Shown piece after piece: positions 56,552 through 64,000 of a DNA stretch of 64,000 nt. A model generated the notes under the pieces. The model made no database searches and was not told where the DNA came from. It saw only the letters and a program-made list of their open reading frames with translations. Positions within the stretch are counted from its first letter, which is position 1; every line of letters starts with the position of its first letter. The stretch lies in contig NZ_JANJGU010000010.1 in NCBI RefSeq assembly GCF_024626525.1, forward strand, positions 1 through 64,000. The letters are read 5' to 3'. This stretch comes from Lederbergia panacisoli. Its GTDB lineage: Bacteria; Bacillota; Bacilli; Bacillales; Bacillaceae_C. The position numbers and the translations under genes are program-made.

Positions 56552-57895
56552 ATGAACAGAACTTTTTTTGTACTTTTTGCGTCCGCAATCATTATGTTGA
56601 TATATACGCCTTCCATCCAAGCAAGCGAAAATCATAATCACAAATCTGATAGGAAGCTATTACTTTTGGGCAAAAGCAATAAAAAGGAAGAAGGAGCTTC
56701 CGGTTTGCATGATATTGAAATTGCTGATTCTCCCTTGCTGGGTACACTTAAAGTAAGTGTATTGGGCAACAAAAAGAAAACAACAGACTCTGGCCATCAA
56801 ACGAAGAAGGGCTTAGTTGCAGTGGAACTGGACAATCAGCTCTTAGGTAAAGTAAACGTAGATGTTCTAGAAAGTCAGGGTGACTATACAGATACAGATC
56901 GCTCTTTAAGAAGCGACTTGGCGACGGTTAATGTGACCAATTCTCTTATTGGGAAAGTGAACATAGAAGTTGCCGATGCCTACGCAGCGGAGGATCCAAG
57001 TGACCGTAGGGGAGGGCTCGTATCTATTGAAATTAAAGAAACGTTAGTTGGAAATGTCAATGTGGATGTATTGAAAAGTGACGCAAAAAAGATAGAAATT
57101 GTTGATGTTGGGACAAAAGATACGCCTATTCTTGGCAATACCGATATTCACGTTGGGTTGGATAAGCCGTCTTTCATTGATATAGATACAAAGAAACCGT
57201 TAGAACCGATTGTCGCGGAGAGATCGGATGAAGCGCAAGAGAATGTGATTATACCAGAAAATCCAATAGAAGTGCCGGAGCATCCAGCCAATTCTAAGGA
57301 ACCGATAGAAAAGCAGGAAGATCAGGTTCCGCCTGACTATCCAATGGAAAAACCGGAGGATTCTTTCATAAATGTGAAGCCGAAGAATCAGGAAAAAATA
57401 AAACCGCCGATTGCAAAACCGGTAGACGATGCTAAGTCAAATCAACCAGTCCCATCCGATGATTCCGATGAATCTCCACCGTTGGATTTCATCGATATGA
57501 ATGAAGGTAAACAGGATGAAGTGTTGGAAGAGCAAAAGTTGCTAGATGAACCAGTCGATGATTCCATTGAGAAACTGCTAGAAGCGAGAAACAAGCAAGT
57601 GTTAAATAATCCAGTAAAGAAAGAAAAAGATGATTCAACACCAATAGATAGCCCTCATGTATCAAAAGCTATCATACCGGGGACTTCATTAACTGGGTCA
57701 GGTGCCCAAGGTTCATCAGGAAATTCCGCGTCCAACACAGGTATGGGAGACTTGTTTGCCGGAAAATTGGATGTAATAAGATATATGGAAAGTGAAATAA
57801 CTAATATAGCTTTGTTTAAGGTAAAAAACCTGCGGACTAAGTGGAATAAAGAACCACCGATTAAACCGCCAAAACAATCCTTCTTCTTACCATAA
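56552..57895 (+). CDS. Secreted repeat protein with Pro/Glu-rich region, unknown
   Basis: 447 aa from ATG 56552, with AAAGGAGGTG upstream. Signal peptide MNRTFFVLFASAIIMLIYTP with probable cleavage after IQA (residue 24). Five imperfect ~20-residue modules at about 51-71, 87-106, 122-141, 155-174 and 182-203 share the pattern hydrophobic-x-V-E-[LI] ... LLGKVNVDVL. A Pro/Glu/Lys-rich linker (about 215-340) follows, then a Ser/Gly-rich patch and a C-terminus ending FFLP. No sorting motif (LPxTG) or lipobox. Probably an exported structural or envelope protein; I do not recognise the family. A Spo0E-like gene follows after 24 bp. Confidence 0.78.
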   Translation: MNRTFFVLFASAIIMLIYTPSIQASENHNHKSDRKLLLLGKSNKKEEGASGLHDIEIADSPLLGTLKVSVLGNKKKTTDSGHQTKKGLVAVELDNQLLGKVNVDVLESQGDYTDTDRSLRSDLATVNVTNSLIGKVNIEVADAYAAEDPSDRRGGLVSIEIKETLVGNVNVDVLKSDAKKIEIVDVGTKDTPILGNTDIHVGLDKPSFIDIDTKKPLEPIVAERSDEAQENVIIPENPIEVPEHPANSKEPIEKQEDQVPPDYPMEKPEDSFINVKPKNQEKIKPPIAKPVDDAKSNQPVPSDDSDESPPLDFIDMNEGKQDEVLEEQKLLDEPVDDSIEKLLEARNKQVLNNPVKKEKDDSTPIDSPHVSKAIIPGTSLTGSGAQGSSGNSASNTGMGDLFAGKLDVIRYMESEITNIALFKVKNLRTKWNKEPPIKPPKQSFFLP

Positions 57896-57919
57896 AAAAA
57901 TAAGGAGAAGGAGAAAAAA

Positions 57920-58189
57920 ATGCAGAAAAAAAGAATAAGAGCAGCAGCCTACGAATTACAGTTAATTGCTGTGAGCAGCGAAATTTCAGCGTTCGTTTCG
58001 GGAGAGAACATCGATGTAAATACATACTTTATTATGGATAATACAGAGAAAATCCTTGAAACGAAGATCATCAAAGTAAGACAGGAAATGGTCAATGCCG
58101 GTTTGTCTAAAGGGTTAAATAATCCTGAAACGCTAAATCTAAGCCAAAAGCTTGATTCATTATTGAATCAATATTCCCAATTAAAATAG
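57920..58189 (+). CDS. Spo0E-like aspartyl-phosphate phosphatase
   Basis: 89 aa, ATG with AAGGAGAAGGAG upstream. The C-terminal half carries the family pattern: KIIKVRQEMVNAGLSKGL, then the signature NLSQKLDSLLNQY (S-Q-x-L-D). Spo0E-family proteins dephosphorylate Spo0A-P and delay sporulation. It is longer than the usual ~55-85 aa, with an unfamiliar ~40-residue N-terminal part. Followed by a terminator. Confidence 0.8.
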   Translation: MQKKRIRAAAYELQLIAVSSEISAFVSGENIDVNTYFIMDNTEKILETKIIKVRQEMVNAGLSKGLNNPETLNLSQKLDSLLNQYSQLK

Positions 58190-58271
58190 TCTGGCATGGG
58201 GATTTTCGGCATTATGTAAAATGTAAGCATTTTAAATTTAATGAGGTCCGTGGAAAGATAGCGAGAGAGTT

Positions 58272-58306
58272 GCCTGGAAAATGGTAAACGCATTTCCAGG
58301 CTTTGT
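58272..58306 (+). terminator. Terminator after the Spo0E-like gene
   Basis: GCCTGGAAA ... TTTCCAGGC, a 9-bp perfect stem, followed by TTTGTTTTT. Confidence 0.88.
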
Positions 58307-58360
58307 TTTTATGTGATCTTCCGCCTCCCAAGACGGATATATTGAAAGAAAAGCCTACTT

Positions 58361-60049
58361 TCATGATTGTATAAAAGGACGATCTTTTAAATGCTCGGTA
58401 TGCTCGTTTATGAAATAGGAGAATATTTCATAACGAACCCATCGATGTGGGAACTTAAGAGCTAGTTCTTGCATATTGTTATAGATGAAAATATGTTTTT
58501 TGTTGTACTCTACCTTTTTGATGTCGTGAAGGAAAATACTATTTTGCTTGGATCCATCTTGCTTGATAAGTTGGTCTCCGATAATAGTAATTTTTCTTTT
58601 TTTGTTTTGGGTTAGTTCGTAAAGGCACAAGCCACCTCCGACAATGGTAAAGAAAAGGGAAAATAGCATGGAGCCATTGAATCCCGATAAAATCTGTTTA
58701 AACCAGTGGGCGATCAGAAGAGCTACAAAGAACCAAGCTCCTTTACTAAGTTTGGGAGAACTTTCAAAGTAAATGCTGTTTCCATGCTCCAACTCTTCTT
58801 CTTTTCTTTTTTCAAAAAAATCCCGTTTATGTTTTTCGATGCTAGCGGAATCAAATTCTACAAAATCAGAGTAAGTTCCGTCCCATAAATGTGCCGCATC
58901 ATCCCCTTCTTCAAGCGCATAACCACCTACCCAGCCGACATATTCTGTTTGATGCTCTTTGAATGTCATTAAGTAATAACGAATGGGCTGTCCGTATTTG
59001 TTTTCTGATTCAATTTGATCCACTACTTGAATGTCTTCGGGATAACGGATGACATCATCATCTTCAGGAGTATTGATGATTGTGTGAAAAAGTCGTGTTT
59101 TGGATAAATGCAGTTGTTTACCTTCCGCGATTGGATAAAGATGTTCCAAATTTTTATCAACTAATTCCCAATATACCATTTCAGCACTTTCTATGTGCTC
59201 GGCGCATTCTAGCAACAAGCTTTCGGGATATGAAAGCCTTTTAGCGATACACACGAGCAATGCTTCTGTCTTAATAATGGGATCGTTGAAATGTATGGCC
59301 TCGTTGAGTTCCTCCGCAATTTCTTGTGAAAAATAGTATTCCATTAAACCGATGAAAAGCCTCATTTTATTTCGAACGGTTAAATAACTATCTTTCCAAG
59401 CAGTATATACATACTTCGTAGAATAATCTGCATTAAATGTTAAGTATTCTTGTTTCACAGATTCATAGTCCGTACGCAAAGTAGAGAGTACAAACTCTTT
59501 TTTATAACCTTGCTCCATGCCGGATGAATTGAGAGATAGGATTAAAGCATAAATCATGTATTCATAATAGTCGGAATGAACCTTGTCCAATGCAGCATCA
59601 AGAATTCCTTTTGTGAGCATCGGGAAGGAAGTCAGCTGACCAATTGGGAGACTGTATTCTACAGTGTTAATCAACTCGACAATCTTGTCTTCAAGAAAAT
59701 AAAATATTTCTTCATCTTCTGTTAGTAATAAAAATTCTATAGCGCGTTCTTTCGCGTCCACATCGAACCCATCGAAATGCTTAATAAGACCTTCGACGAC
59801 TTCCGGCATTGGAAAATCACATACAAAATCGATGAGATAGAAAGAAGGATTATCCCAATGATCGACACGCTCCGGAAATGGGGAAGCAGCTGTTTTAATT
59901 AACTCTTTCAAAACATCAATTTGAACTTCTAAACCATCTTGTTGCTTATACTCATATAGTTTTCCAAGGGCTTCGTAACGGGTTTTTGGGTTTGCATTTT
60001 TCACTTGCTTCAATATCTTTCTTAATGCCAATTCTATCAAGCTGTCCAC
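58361..60049 (-). CDS. Large hypothetical protein: helical N-terminus, two membrane helices, PH-like tail
   Basis: 562 aa, ATG. Residues ~1-330 are mostly helical, with repeated Leu-rich short helices suggestive of an alpha-solenoid. Around 340-400 is a globular segment with YYLMTFKEHQTEYVGWVGGY. Two membrane helices lie near 430-445 and 460-478. The last ~75 residues (KRKITIIGDQLIKQDGSKQN onward) resemble a bacterial PH-like domain. No family recognised; the domain division is my reading of composition. It stands alone on the minus strand, convergent with the Spo0E-like gene. Confidence 0.72.
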   Translation of the reverse strand: MDSLIELALRKILKQVKNANPKTRYEALGKLYEYKQQDGLEVQIDVLKELIKTAASPFPERVDHWDNPSFYLIDFVCDFPMPEVVEGLIKHFDGFDVDAKERAIEFLLLTEDEEIFYFLEDKIVELINTVEYSLPIGQLTSFPMLTKGILDAALDKVHSDYYEYMIYALILSLNSSGMEQGYKKEFVLSTLRTDYESVKQEYLTFNADYSTKYVYTAWKDSYLTVRNKMRLFIGLMEYYFSQEIAEELNEAIHFNDPIIKTEALLVCIAKRLSYPESLLLECAEHIESAEMVYWELVDKNLEHLYPIAEGKQLHLSKTRLFHTIINTPEDDDVIRYPEDIQVVDQIESENKYGQPIRYYLMTFKEHQTEYVGWVGGYALEEGDDAAHLWDGTYSDFVEFDSASIEKHKRDFFEKRKEEELEHGNSIYFESSPKLSKGAWFFVALLIAHWFKQILSGFNGSMLFSLFFTIVGGGLCLYELTQNKKRKITIIGDQLIKQDGSKQNSIFLHDIKKVEYNKKHIFIYNNMQELALKFPHRWVRYEIFSYFINEHTEHLKDRPFIQS

Positions 60050-60190
60050 CCAACTTTCTTTTCTGACATATGTTCAATTCTATTATTTCATTTTTATATT
60101 GGTAGTCAACGAAAATTTGCTTCCTACTGTAAAAGGCTTTTTACAAGGAATAGAGAATATGTATTTATAAGATTTTAGAGGTGAACAATA

Positions 60191-60658
60191 GTGTTAACGT
60201 TCTGGGAAAATACATTGATTAGGAAAGCGGTTGGGGCTATCGTATCTTACGGTCTGCGCTTTATGATTGTTCATAAAGTGAAAATCAATGCGGAAGGAGG
60301 GAAGAAGAATATTCAGGGGGAATGGGATTTTGTGAAGGGTGGAGTGGAAGATAATGAGGATTTAAAAAGAGCGATGTCAAGAGGGCTGGCAGAAGAAACA
60401 GGCTCTTCAAGCTATGAATTTATTAAACAATTTGATGAAAAAATCCGCTTTGACTTTCCACCGGTTCTCCGAGAAAAGATTGGGTATGCCCGCCAAGAGA
60501 CCGTGATGTTTCATGTTGAGTTTGTAGGTGATCCAAGTTGTCTGATGCCATTGGACAATGAAATCGAACAAATAATATTTGTGGGTAAGAAAGATGTATT
60601 GAAAAAGTTAACCCATTCCGACACGAAAGAATTTTTTAAAAAATATTTTTTTTCTTGA
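60191..60658 (+). CDS. NUDIX hydrolase with an altered Nudix box
   Basis: 155 aa, GTG start with GAGGTGAAC upstream. The Nudix box aligns as G-x5-E-x7-R-G-L-A-E-E-T-G-S (residues in GGVEDNEDL ... LAEETGS): the first Glu of the usual REUxEE is Gly, while the two metal-binding Glu remain. Such enzymes cleave nucleoside-diphosphate-linked compounds; the substrate is unknown and the change may affect activity. First gene of a plus-strand run. Confidence 0.82.
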   Translation: MLTFWENTLIRKAVGAIVSYGLRFMIVHKVKINAEGGKKNIQGEWDFVKGGVEDNEDLKRAMSRGLAEETGSSSYEFIKQFDEKIRFDFPPVLREKIGYARQETVMFHVEFVGDPSCLMPLDNEIEQIIFVGKKDVLKKLTHSDTKEFFKKYFFS

Positions 60659-60692
60659 TAAGATAGAAGGGCATAACACTTAAGGAGAATAT

Positions 60693-61460
60693 ATGAAAAA
60701 GTTTATTACTGGATTACTTAGTTTCATCGTACTTGATTTATATTTTAACATCACAACGCACTTTATTAACTTTAACATCTTTATTCAATTAATTAGTATT
60801 CTACTTTTCTTTCCTCTAGCTTCATTCATTGCTAAGGTAAATGGGCTTCAAGGACTTAGAGGAATTGGAATGGTAAGGGAAAAGTGGACAAAGTATTTTC
60901 CAGCAAGTTTTCTAATTGGGTTTGGCTGTTGGGCCCTCATGTATTTTACATATGTTATGGCAGGGAAATTCAGCATTACTGGTGTTAAATCAGGTCTAGA
61001 GACATTGTGGGTTATCGGTCAAATCATGGTTGGCTTTTTTCTAGGTTCGTTGATTAATGATTTAGTGACGAGAGGGTTCGTTATCAATATATTAAAAGGG
61101 AAAATCCCGCCCCTAGCTATTGCTGCGATAAGCATTTTGATTTATGCACTGGATGATTTTTGGAATGGGGATCTTAGCATCATAAACTTTATTTTTTCCA
61201 TTGTGTTAGGTTTATCATTCACATATGCATTTTTTAAAACTGGAAGCATATGGGCTTCTACTGGCATTCATTTTGGACTAAATATGGCTTACGGAATGCT
61301 TTTTGGTCTTTCCGGTCGTTACGGAGATGGAATTTTTCAAATGGCGAAAGGAAGCATCGATCCTTTCCTAAATACAACTATTTTACTAATGGCTGCAGCC
61401 TTAATGTTTGTCATTGCATTTCTGTACTATCGAGATAAAAAAAGGGTGATTGTAATATGA
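60693..61460 (+). CDS. CPBP-family (CAAX protease-like) membrane protein, degenerate
   Basis: 255 aa, about seven membrane helices. The layout is CPBP/Abi: motif 3 (HxxxN) is intact in GIHFGLNMAYG, but motif 1, normally EExxxR, reads NDLVTR, and motif 2, normally FxxxH, falls in YALDDFW without His. Two of three catalytic motifs are lost, so a non-proteolytic role is likely. It overlaps the HAD gene by 4 bp. Confidence 0.75.
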   Translation: MKKFITGLLSFIVLDLYFNITTHFINFNIFIQLISILLFFPLASFIAKVNGLQGLRGIGMVREKWTKYFPASFLIGFGCWALMYFTYVMAGKFSITGVKSGLETLWVIGQIMVGFFLGSLINDLVTRGFVINILKGKIPPLAIAAISILIYALDDFWNGDLSIINFIFSIVLGLSFTYAFFKTGSIWASTGIHFGLNMAYGMLFGLSGRYGDGIFQMAKGSIDPFLNTTILLMAAALMFVIAFLYYRDKKRVIVI

Positions 61461-62137
61461 TTAAAGCTGTCATATTCGATTTAGATGGTACGCTGCTCGA
61501 TCGGGATGCCTCCGTCCGGAAATTTATTCATGCCCAATATAAGAGGTTAAGTGAATTTGTAAGAAATGTTCCACATGAAACATATATTTCCAGGTTTATA
61601 GAATTGGACTGCAGAGGATATGTTTGGAAAGATAAAGTTTATCAACAAATGGTGGAAGAGTTTGACGTCCAAAATATATCTTGGGAAGACTTGTTGCGAG
61701 ACTATATAAAGGAATTTCAATATTCCTGTGTTCCTTTTCCCAATCTGCTTAACACATTAGAAGGCTTAAAAGAACATGTTCATCTAGGAATGATTACGAA
61801 TGGATTTGGACAATTTCAAATGGATAACATTAAAGCTTTAGGAATTGAGCATTATTTTGAGGAGATTCTTGTTTCGGAATGGGAAGGGATGAAAAAGCCA
61901 AATCCTGAAATTTTTCAGAGGGTGGCGGATAGGCTTGGCGTGTCATCTAAGGAATGTCTGTACGTTGGTGATCATCCCGAAAATGATGTAAAGGGCGCTC
62001 AAAAAATTGGAATGGTCGGGGTTTGGAAAAGAGATGCCGGTTGGCAAAATGTAGAAGCGGATTATATTATTGACGATTTACTAGACGTATTAAAATATGT
62101 AAGGAAAAGGAATGAAGGATATGACGTTTACATTTAA
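61457..62137 (+). CDS. HAD-superfamily hydrolase
   Basis: 226 aa. Motif I VIFDLDGTLLDRD (nucleophile Asp and acid/base Asp), motif II MITNG, motif III Lys in MKKPNPEIF, motif IV VGDHPENDVKGA. A phosphatase of the phosphoglycolate/YjjG-like group with a helical cap. Substrate unknown. A parS-like sequence lies within it (61567-61582). Confidence 0.93.
   Translation: MIKAVIFDLDGTLLDRDASVRKFIHAQYKRLSEFVRNVPHETYISRFIELDCRGYVWKDKVYQQMVEEFDVQNISWEDLLRDYIKEFQYSCVPFPNLLNTLEGLKEHVHLGMITNGFGQFQMDNIKALGIEHYFEEILVSEWEGMKKPNPEIFQRVADRLGVSSKECLYVGDHPENDVKGAQKIGMVGVWKRDAGWQNVEADYIIDDLLDVLKYVRKRNEGYDVYI
61567..61582. other. parS-like site (one mismatch) in the HAD gene
   Basis: TGTTCCACATGAAACA differs from the parS consensus by one base at the centre (CACATG for CACGTG). 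Variant parS sites with a single mismatch are bound by ParB in B. subtilis. Confidence 0.6.
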
Positions 62138-62489
62138 AGCAATTGATCACATTCAACTAGCAGCACCAAAGGGATGCGAGGAAGAGGCAAGACGTTTTTT
62201 CAATGGCATTTTAGGATTTGAAGAAATTGAAAAACCGGATACGTTAAAAAAGAACGGCGGAGTTTGGTTTGCTTATGGAAATATACAAATACATGTAGGA
62301 ATTGAAGAGCCTTTTTCACCAGCCAAAAAAGCACATCCTGCTTTCGAGGTGGAAAACATTGAAGGGTTAAAACAACATTTGTTAGAAAACAATGTAAAGA
62401 TTATTGAAGACAATAACCTTCCAGGGGCAAATAGGTTCTACGTTTCCGATCCATTTGGAAATAGGATTGAAGTGTTGGAGTGGGTTTAA
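62112..62489 (+). CDS. VOC-family (glyoxalase-like) protein
   Basis: 125 aa. Single vicinal-oxygen-chelate module pair: IDHIQLAAPKGCEEEARRFF start with the metal-type His, IHVGIEEP in the middle, and FYVSDPFGNRIEVLEW at the end with the C-terminal Glu. Substrate unknown; small proteins of this type include glyoxalases and antibiotic-binding proteins. Overlaps the HAD gene by 26 bp; ATG 62121 is an alternative start. Confidence 0.88.
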   Translation: MKDMTFTFKAIDHIQLAAPKGCEEEARRFFNGILGFEEIEKPDTLKKNGGVWFAYGNIQIHVGIEEPFSPAKKAHPAFEVENIEGLKQHLLENNVKIIEDNNLPGANRFYVSDPFGNRIEVLEWV

Positions 62490-62518
62490 TTTTTTTGAAA
62501 AAATGAGGTAAACAAAAC

Positions 62519-62986
62519 ATGCCTTCAATTGAGAACGATATTTATATCAATGCACCAATCAATATTTGTTTCGACCTAGCAAGAAACGTAGAAGCCCACA
62601 TAGAAACATCAAAGAAAACAAAGGAAAGAGCGATTAGCGGCGTTACGGTTGGGCTGATGGAAAATGGCGATACCGTTACTTGGGAAGCCATCCATTTTGG
62701 AGTAAAACAAAAATTAACAGCTAAGATAATAGAAATGGAAAGACCATATAAATTTACAGATGTTATGGTGAAAGGAGCATTTCATTCTTTTACGCATACA
62801 CACGAATTTATCGAAAGTGGCGCAGGAACTATTATGAAAGATACCTTTTCTTATAAAGCTCCTTTTGGCATTTTTGGAAAACTAGCGGATACATTATTTT
62901 TAAAAAAATATATGCGAAAGTTTATTATCAATCGTGCTAAAGAGTTAAAAAGGATAGCGGAAAAAAGTAATGGAGCCACTGAATAA
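62519..62986 (+). CDS. SRPBCC-family ligand-binding protein
   Basis: 155 aa. START/Bet v1-like helix-grip fold: IENDIYINAPINICFDLARN opening, strand-rich centre, and a long C-terminal helix (KYMRKFIINRAKELKRIAE). Members bind hydrophobic ligands or act as cyclases; function here unknown. GAGGTAAAC precedes the ATG. Confidence 0.85.
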   Translation: MPSIENDIYINAPINICFDLARNVEAHIETSKKTKERAISGVTVGLMENGDTVTWEAIHFGVKQKLTAKIIEMERPYKFTDVMVKGAFHSFTHTHEFIESGAGTIMKDTFSYKAPFGIFGKLADTLFLKKYMRKFIINRAKELKRIAEKSNGATE

Positions 62987-63015
62987 CTTTTTAAGTAAAA
63001 AAGAAGGTGTTGAAA

Positions 63016-63777
63016 TTGAAGCTAACGGATTATTCTAAGATTGCCGAGAGATATGATCAAAACCCATTTAGACAAAGGGAAGTTCAGTATGATAAGGACA
63101 TTGAAGAATACATAAGTAAAACAGCAAAACCATCCTATAATATTTTAGATCTAGCTTGTGGAACCGGTCTTTATCTAAATAAGCAGGTGGACAATTTTAC
63201 AGTTGGGCGCATCAACTGGCATGGATTAGACGCTTCAGAAGAGATGTTAAAAAAAGCGAAGGAAAAGATAACGGAAGTCTCTTTTACTCATGGGTTTGCT
63301 GAGGATATGCCATATACATCCAATACTTTTGATTTCATTTCAAATAATTATGCCTTTCATCATTTTACTAAAAAGGAAGAAGCTATAGACGAAATACATC
63401 GTGTGCTTATAAAAGGCGGGATGTATAAATTACACAATATATCAATCCACGATATGCGTCAGTGGTGGGTTTATCATTATTTTCCTTCTGCATATGAGGA
63501 AGACTTAAAAAGATACTGGGATAAGAATCATATTTTTAATGAACTTGTAAAAAGAGGCTTCGAAGTGGATTTGAAGATTGGCTATCGTATGGAGGAAGTA
63601 AAAGTAGCGGACTACATGGTTTATGCAGATAATCGGGATATTTCAGTATTAACATTAATCAATGATGATGAGTATCGAAAAGGGTTAGAGAAAATGAAAG
63701 TGGATATAAAAAGTAACCCAAATATGAGAATTGTAAATGAATTTGCTGAGATGTTTTGTTTGGCGAAAAAGTTATGA
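63016..63777 (+). CDS. Class I SAM-dependent methyltransferase
   Basis: About 253 aa. Motif I ILDLACGTGLYLNK, acidic motif II LDASEEML, motif SNNYAFHHF and post-motif EIHRVLIKGGMYKL, the standard Methyltransf_11 pattern. Substrate unknown. TTG 63016 is favoured by its spacing from GAAGGTG; GTG 63007 lies inside that site. Confidence 0.88.
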   Translation: MKLTDYSKIAERYDQNPFRQREVQYDKDIEEYISKTAKPSYNILDLACGTGLYLNKQVDNFTVGRINWHGLDASEEMLKKAKEKITEVSFTHGFAEDMPYTSNTFDFISNNYAFHHFTKKEEAIDEIHRVLIKGGMYKLHNISIHDMRQWWVYHYFPSAYEEDLKRYWDKNHIFNELVKRGFEVDLKIGYRMEEVKVADYMVYADNRDISVLTLINDDEYRKGLEKMKVDIKSNPNMRIVNEFAEMFCLAKKL

Positions 63778-63807
63778 ATATAACGATATAATAGGAGACT
63801 GCAAGTC

Positions 63808-64000
63808 ATGGAAAATGAAATTCTTAACATATATGATGAACATAGAAACTTAATAGGGAAAGAAAGCCGTAAAGAAGTGCATCGAAAAGGATACTGGCAT
63901 GAAACTTTTCACTGCTGGATAGTCGAGCACGAGAATGGAGCCAATTATATTTATTTCCAAATTCGCAGCGATGAGAAAGCTGACTTTCCAAGTCTTTTAG
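63808..64000 (+). CDS. NUDIX-type hydrolase, 5' end only
   Basis: First 64 codons, cut by the window edge. The start MENEILNIYDEHRNLIGKES and GYWHETFHCWIV match NUDIX proteins of the isopentenyl-diphosphate isomerase-like group (YfcD/DR0079 type). The Nudix box itself is beyond the window. ATG follows AGGAGACTGC. Confidence 0.78.
   Translation, partial: MENEILNIYDEHRNLIGKESRKEVHRKGYWHETFHCWIVEHENGANYIYFQIRSDEKADFPSLL

Overview
The window is the replication-origin region of a low-GC, endospore-forming Firmicute, most likely a Bacillaceae member (Bacillus sensu lato). The evidence is the canonical order gyrA-gyrB-remB-recF-yaaA-dnaN-dnaA / oriC / rpmH-rnpA-yidC(spoIIIJ)-jag-mnmE-mnmG-rsmG-noc-parA-parB ... 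yyaC-ychF-rpsF-ssb-rpsR-yybS-gdpP-rplI-dnaB, plus sporulation-linked genes (spoIIIJ, jag, yyaC, a Spo0E-like phosphatase) and consensus parS sites. Species cannot be fixed from the sequence alone.

Layout. 1-0.5 kb: 5' end of a 16S rRNA gene (minus strand) with leader and two tandem promoters. 0.5-2.3 kb: a degenerate HD-GYP protein, a 45-aa membrane peptide and a 138-aa internally duplicated membrane protein (all minus). 2.5-6.1 kb: a three-subunit molybdenum hydroxylase operon (plus), an accessory insertion between rrn and gyrA. 6.2-15.3 kb: gyrA to dnaA (minus). 13.8-15.7 kb: bipartite oriC flanking dnaA, with DnaA boxes, DnaA-trios and an AT-rich unwinding element. 16-29.4 kb: ribosomal, tRNA-modification and chromosome-segregation genes, interrupted by an LtaS-family synthase, a TIM-barrel isomerase and a GNAT acetyltransferase. 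29.4-39.7 kb: conserved yyaC-to-dnaB block. 39.9-48.6 kb: HelD, a Mn(II)-type CDF exporter, a CadC/CadA metal-efflux pair and a Usp-like protein. 48.8-54.9 kb: complete Mrp Na+/H+ antiporter operon (mrpABCDEFG) with a structured leader. 55-58.2 kb: PadR/HAAS pair, a repetitive secreted protein and a Spo0E-like phosphatase. 58.3-64 kb: a large hypothetical (minus) and a plus-strand run of small enzymes, the last cut by the window edge.

The protein-coding content is mostly well known. The less explained material is in non-coding DNA: (i) a compact hairpin element with an invariant inner stem and sequence-divergent but complementary outer stems, found three times including inside the rRNA leader; (ii) two separate tandem arrays with the same 51-bp period, one organised into a 153-bp higher-order repeat with compensatory stem changes; (iii) a 21-bp tandem array between mrpD and mrpE; (iv) a multi-hairpin mrpA leader with a 7-nt anti-Shine-Dalgarno segment; and (v) five copies of a modular 100-215-bp dispersed repeat with complementary ends.

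How it works together: oriC/dnaA/dnaN/gyrase/dnaB form the replication start-up set; parA/parB/parS and noc segregate and protect the nucleoid; mnmE/mnmG/rsmG/rnpA/ribosomal proteins serve translation; mrp, the CDF exporter and CadA manage Na+, pH and metal ions. All family calls are from motif recognition; no database search was run.
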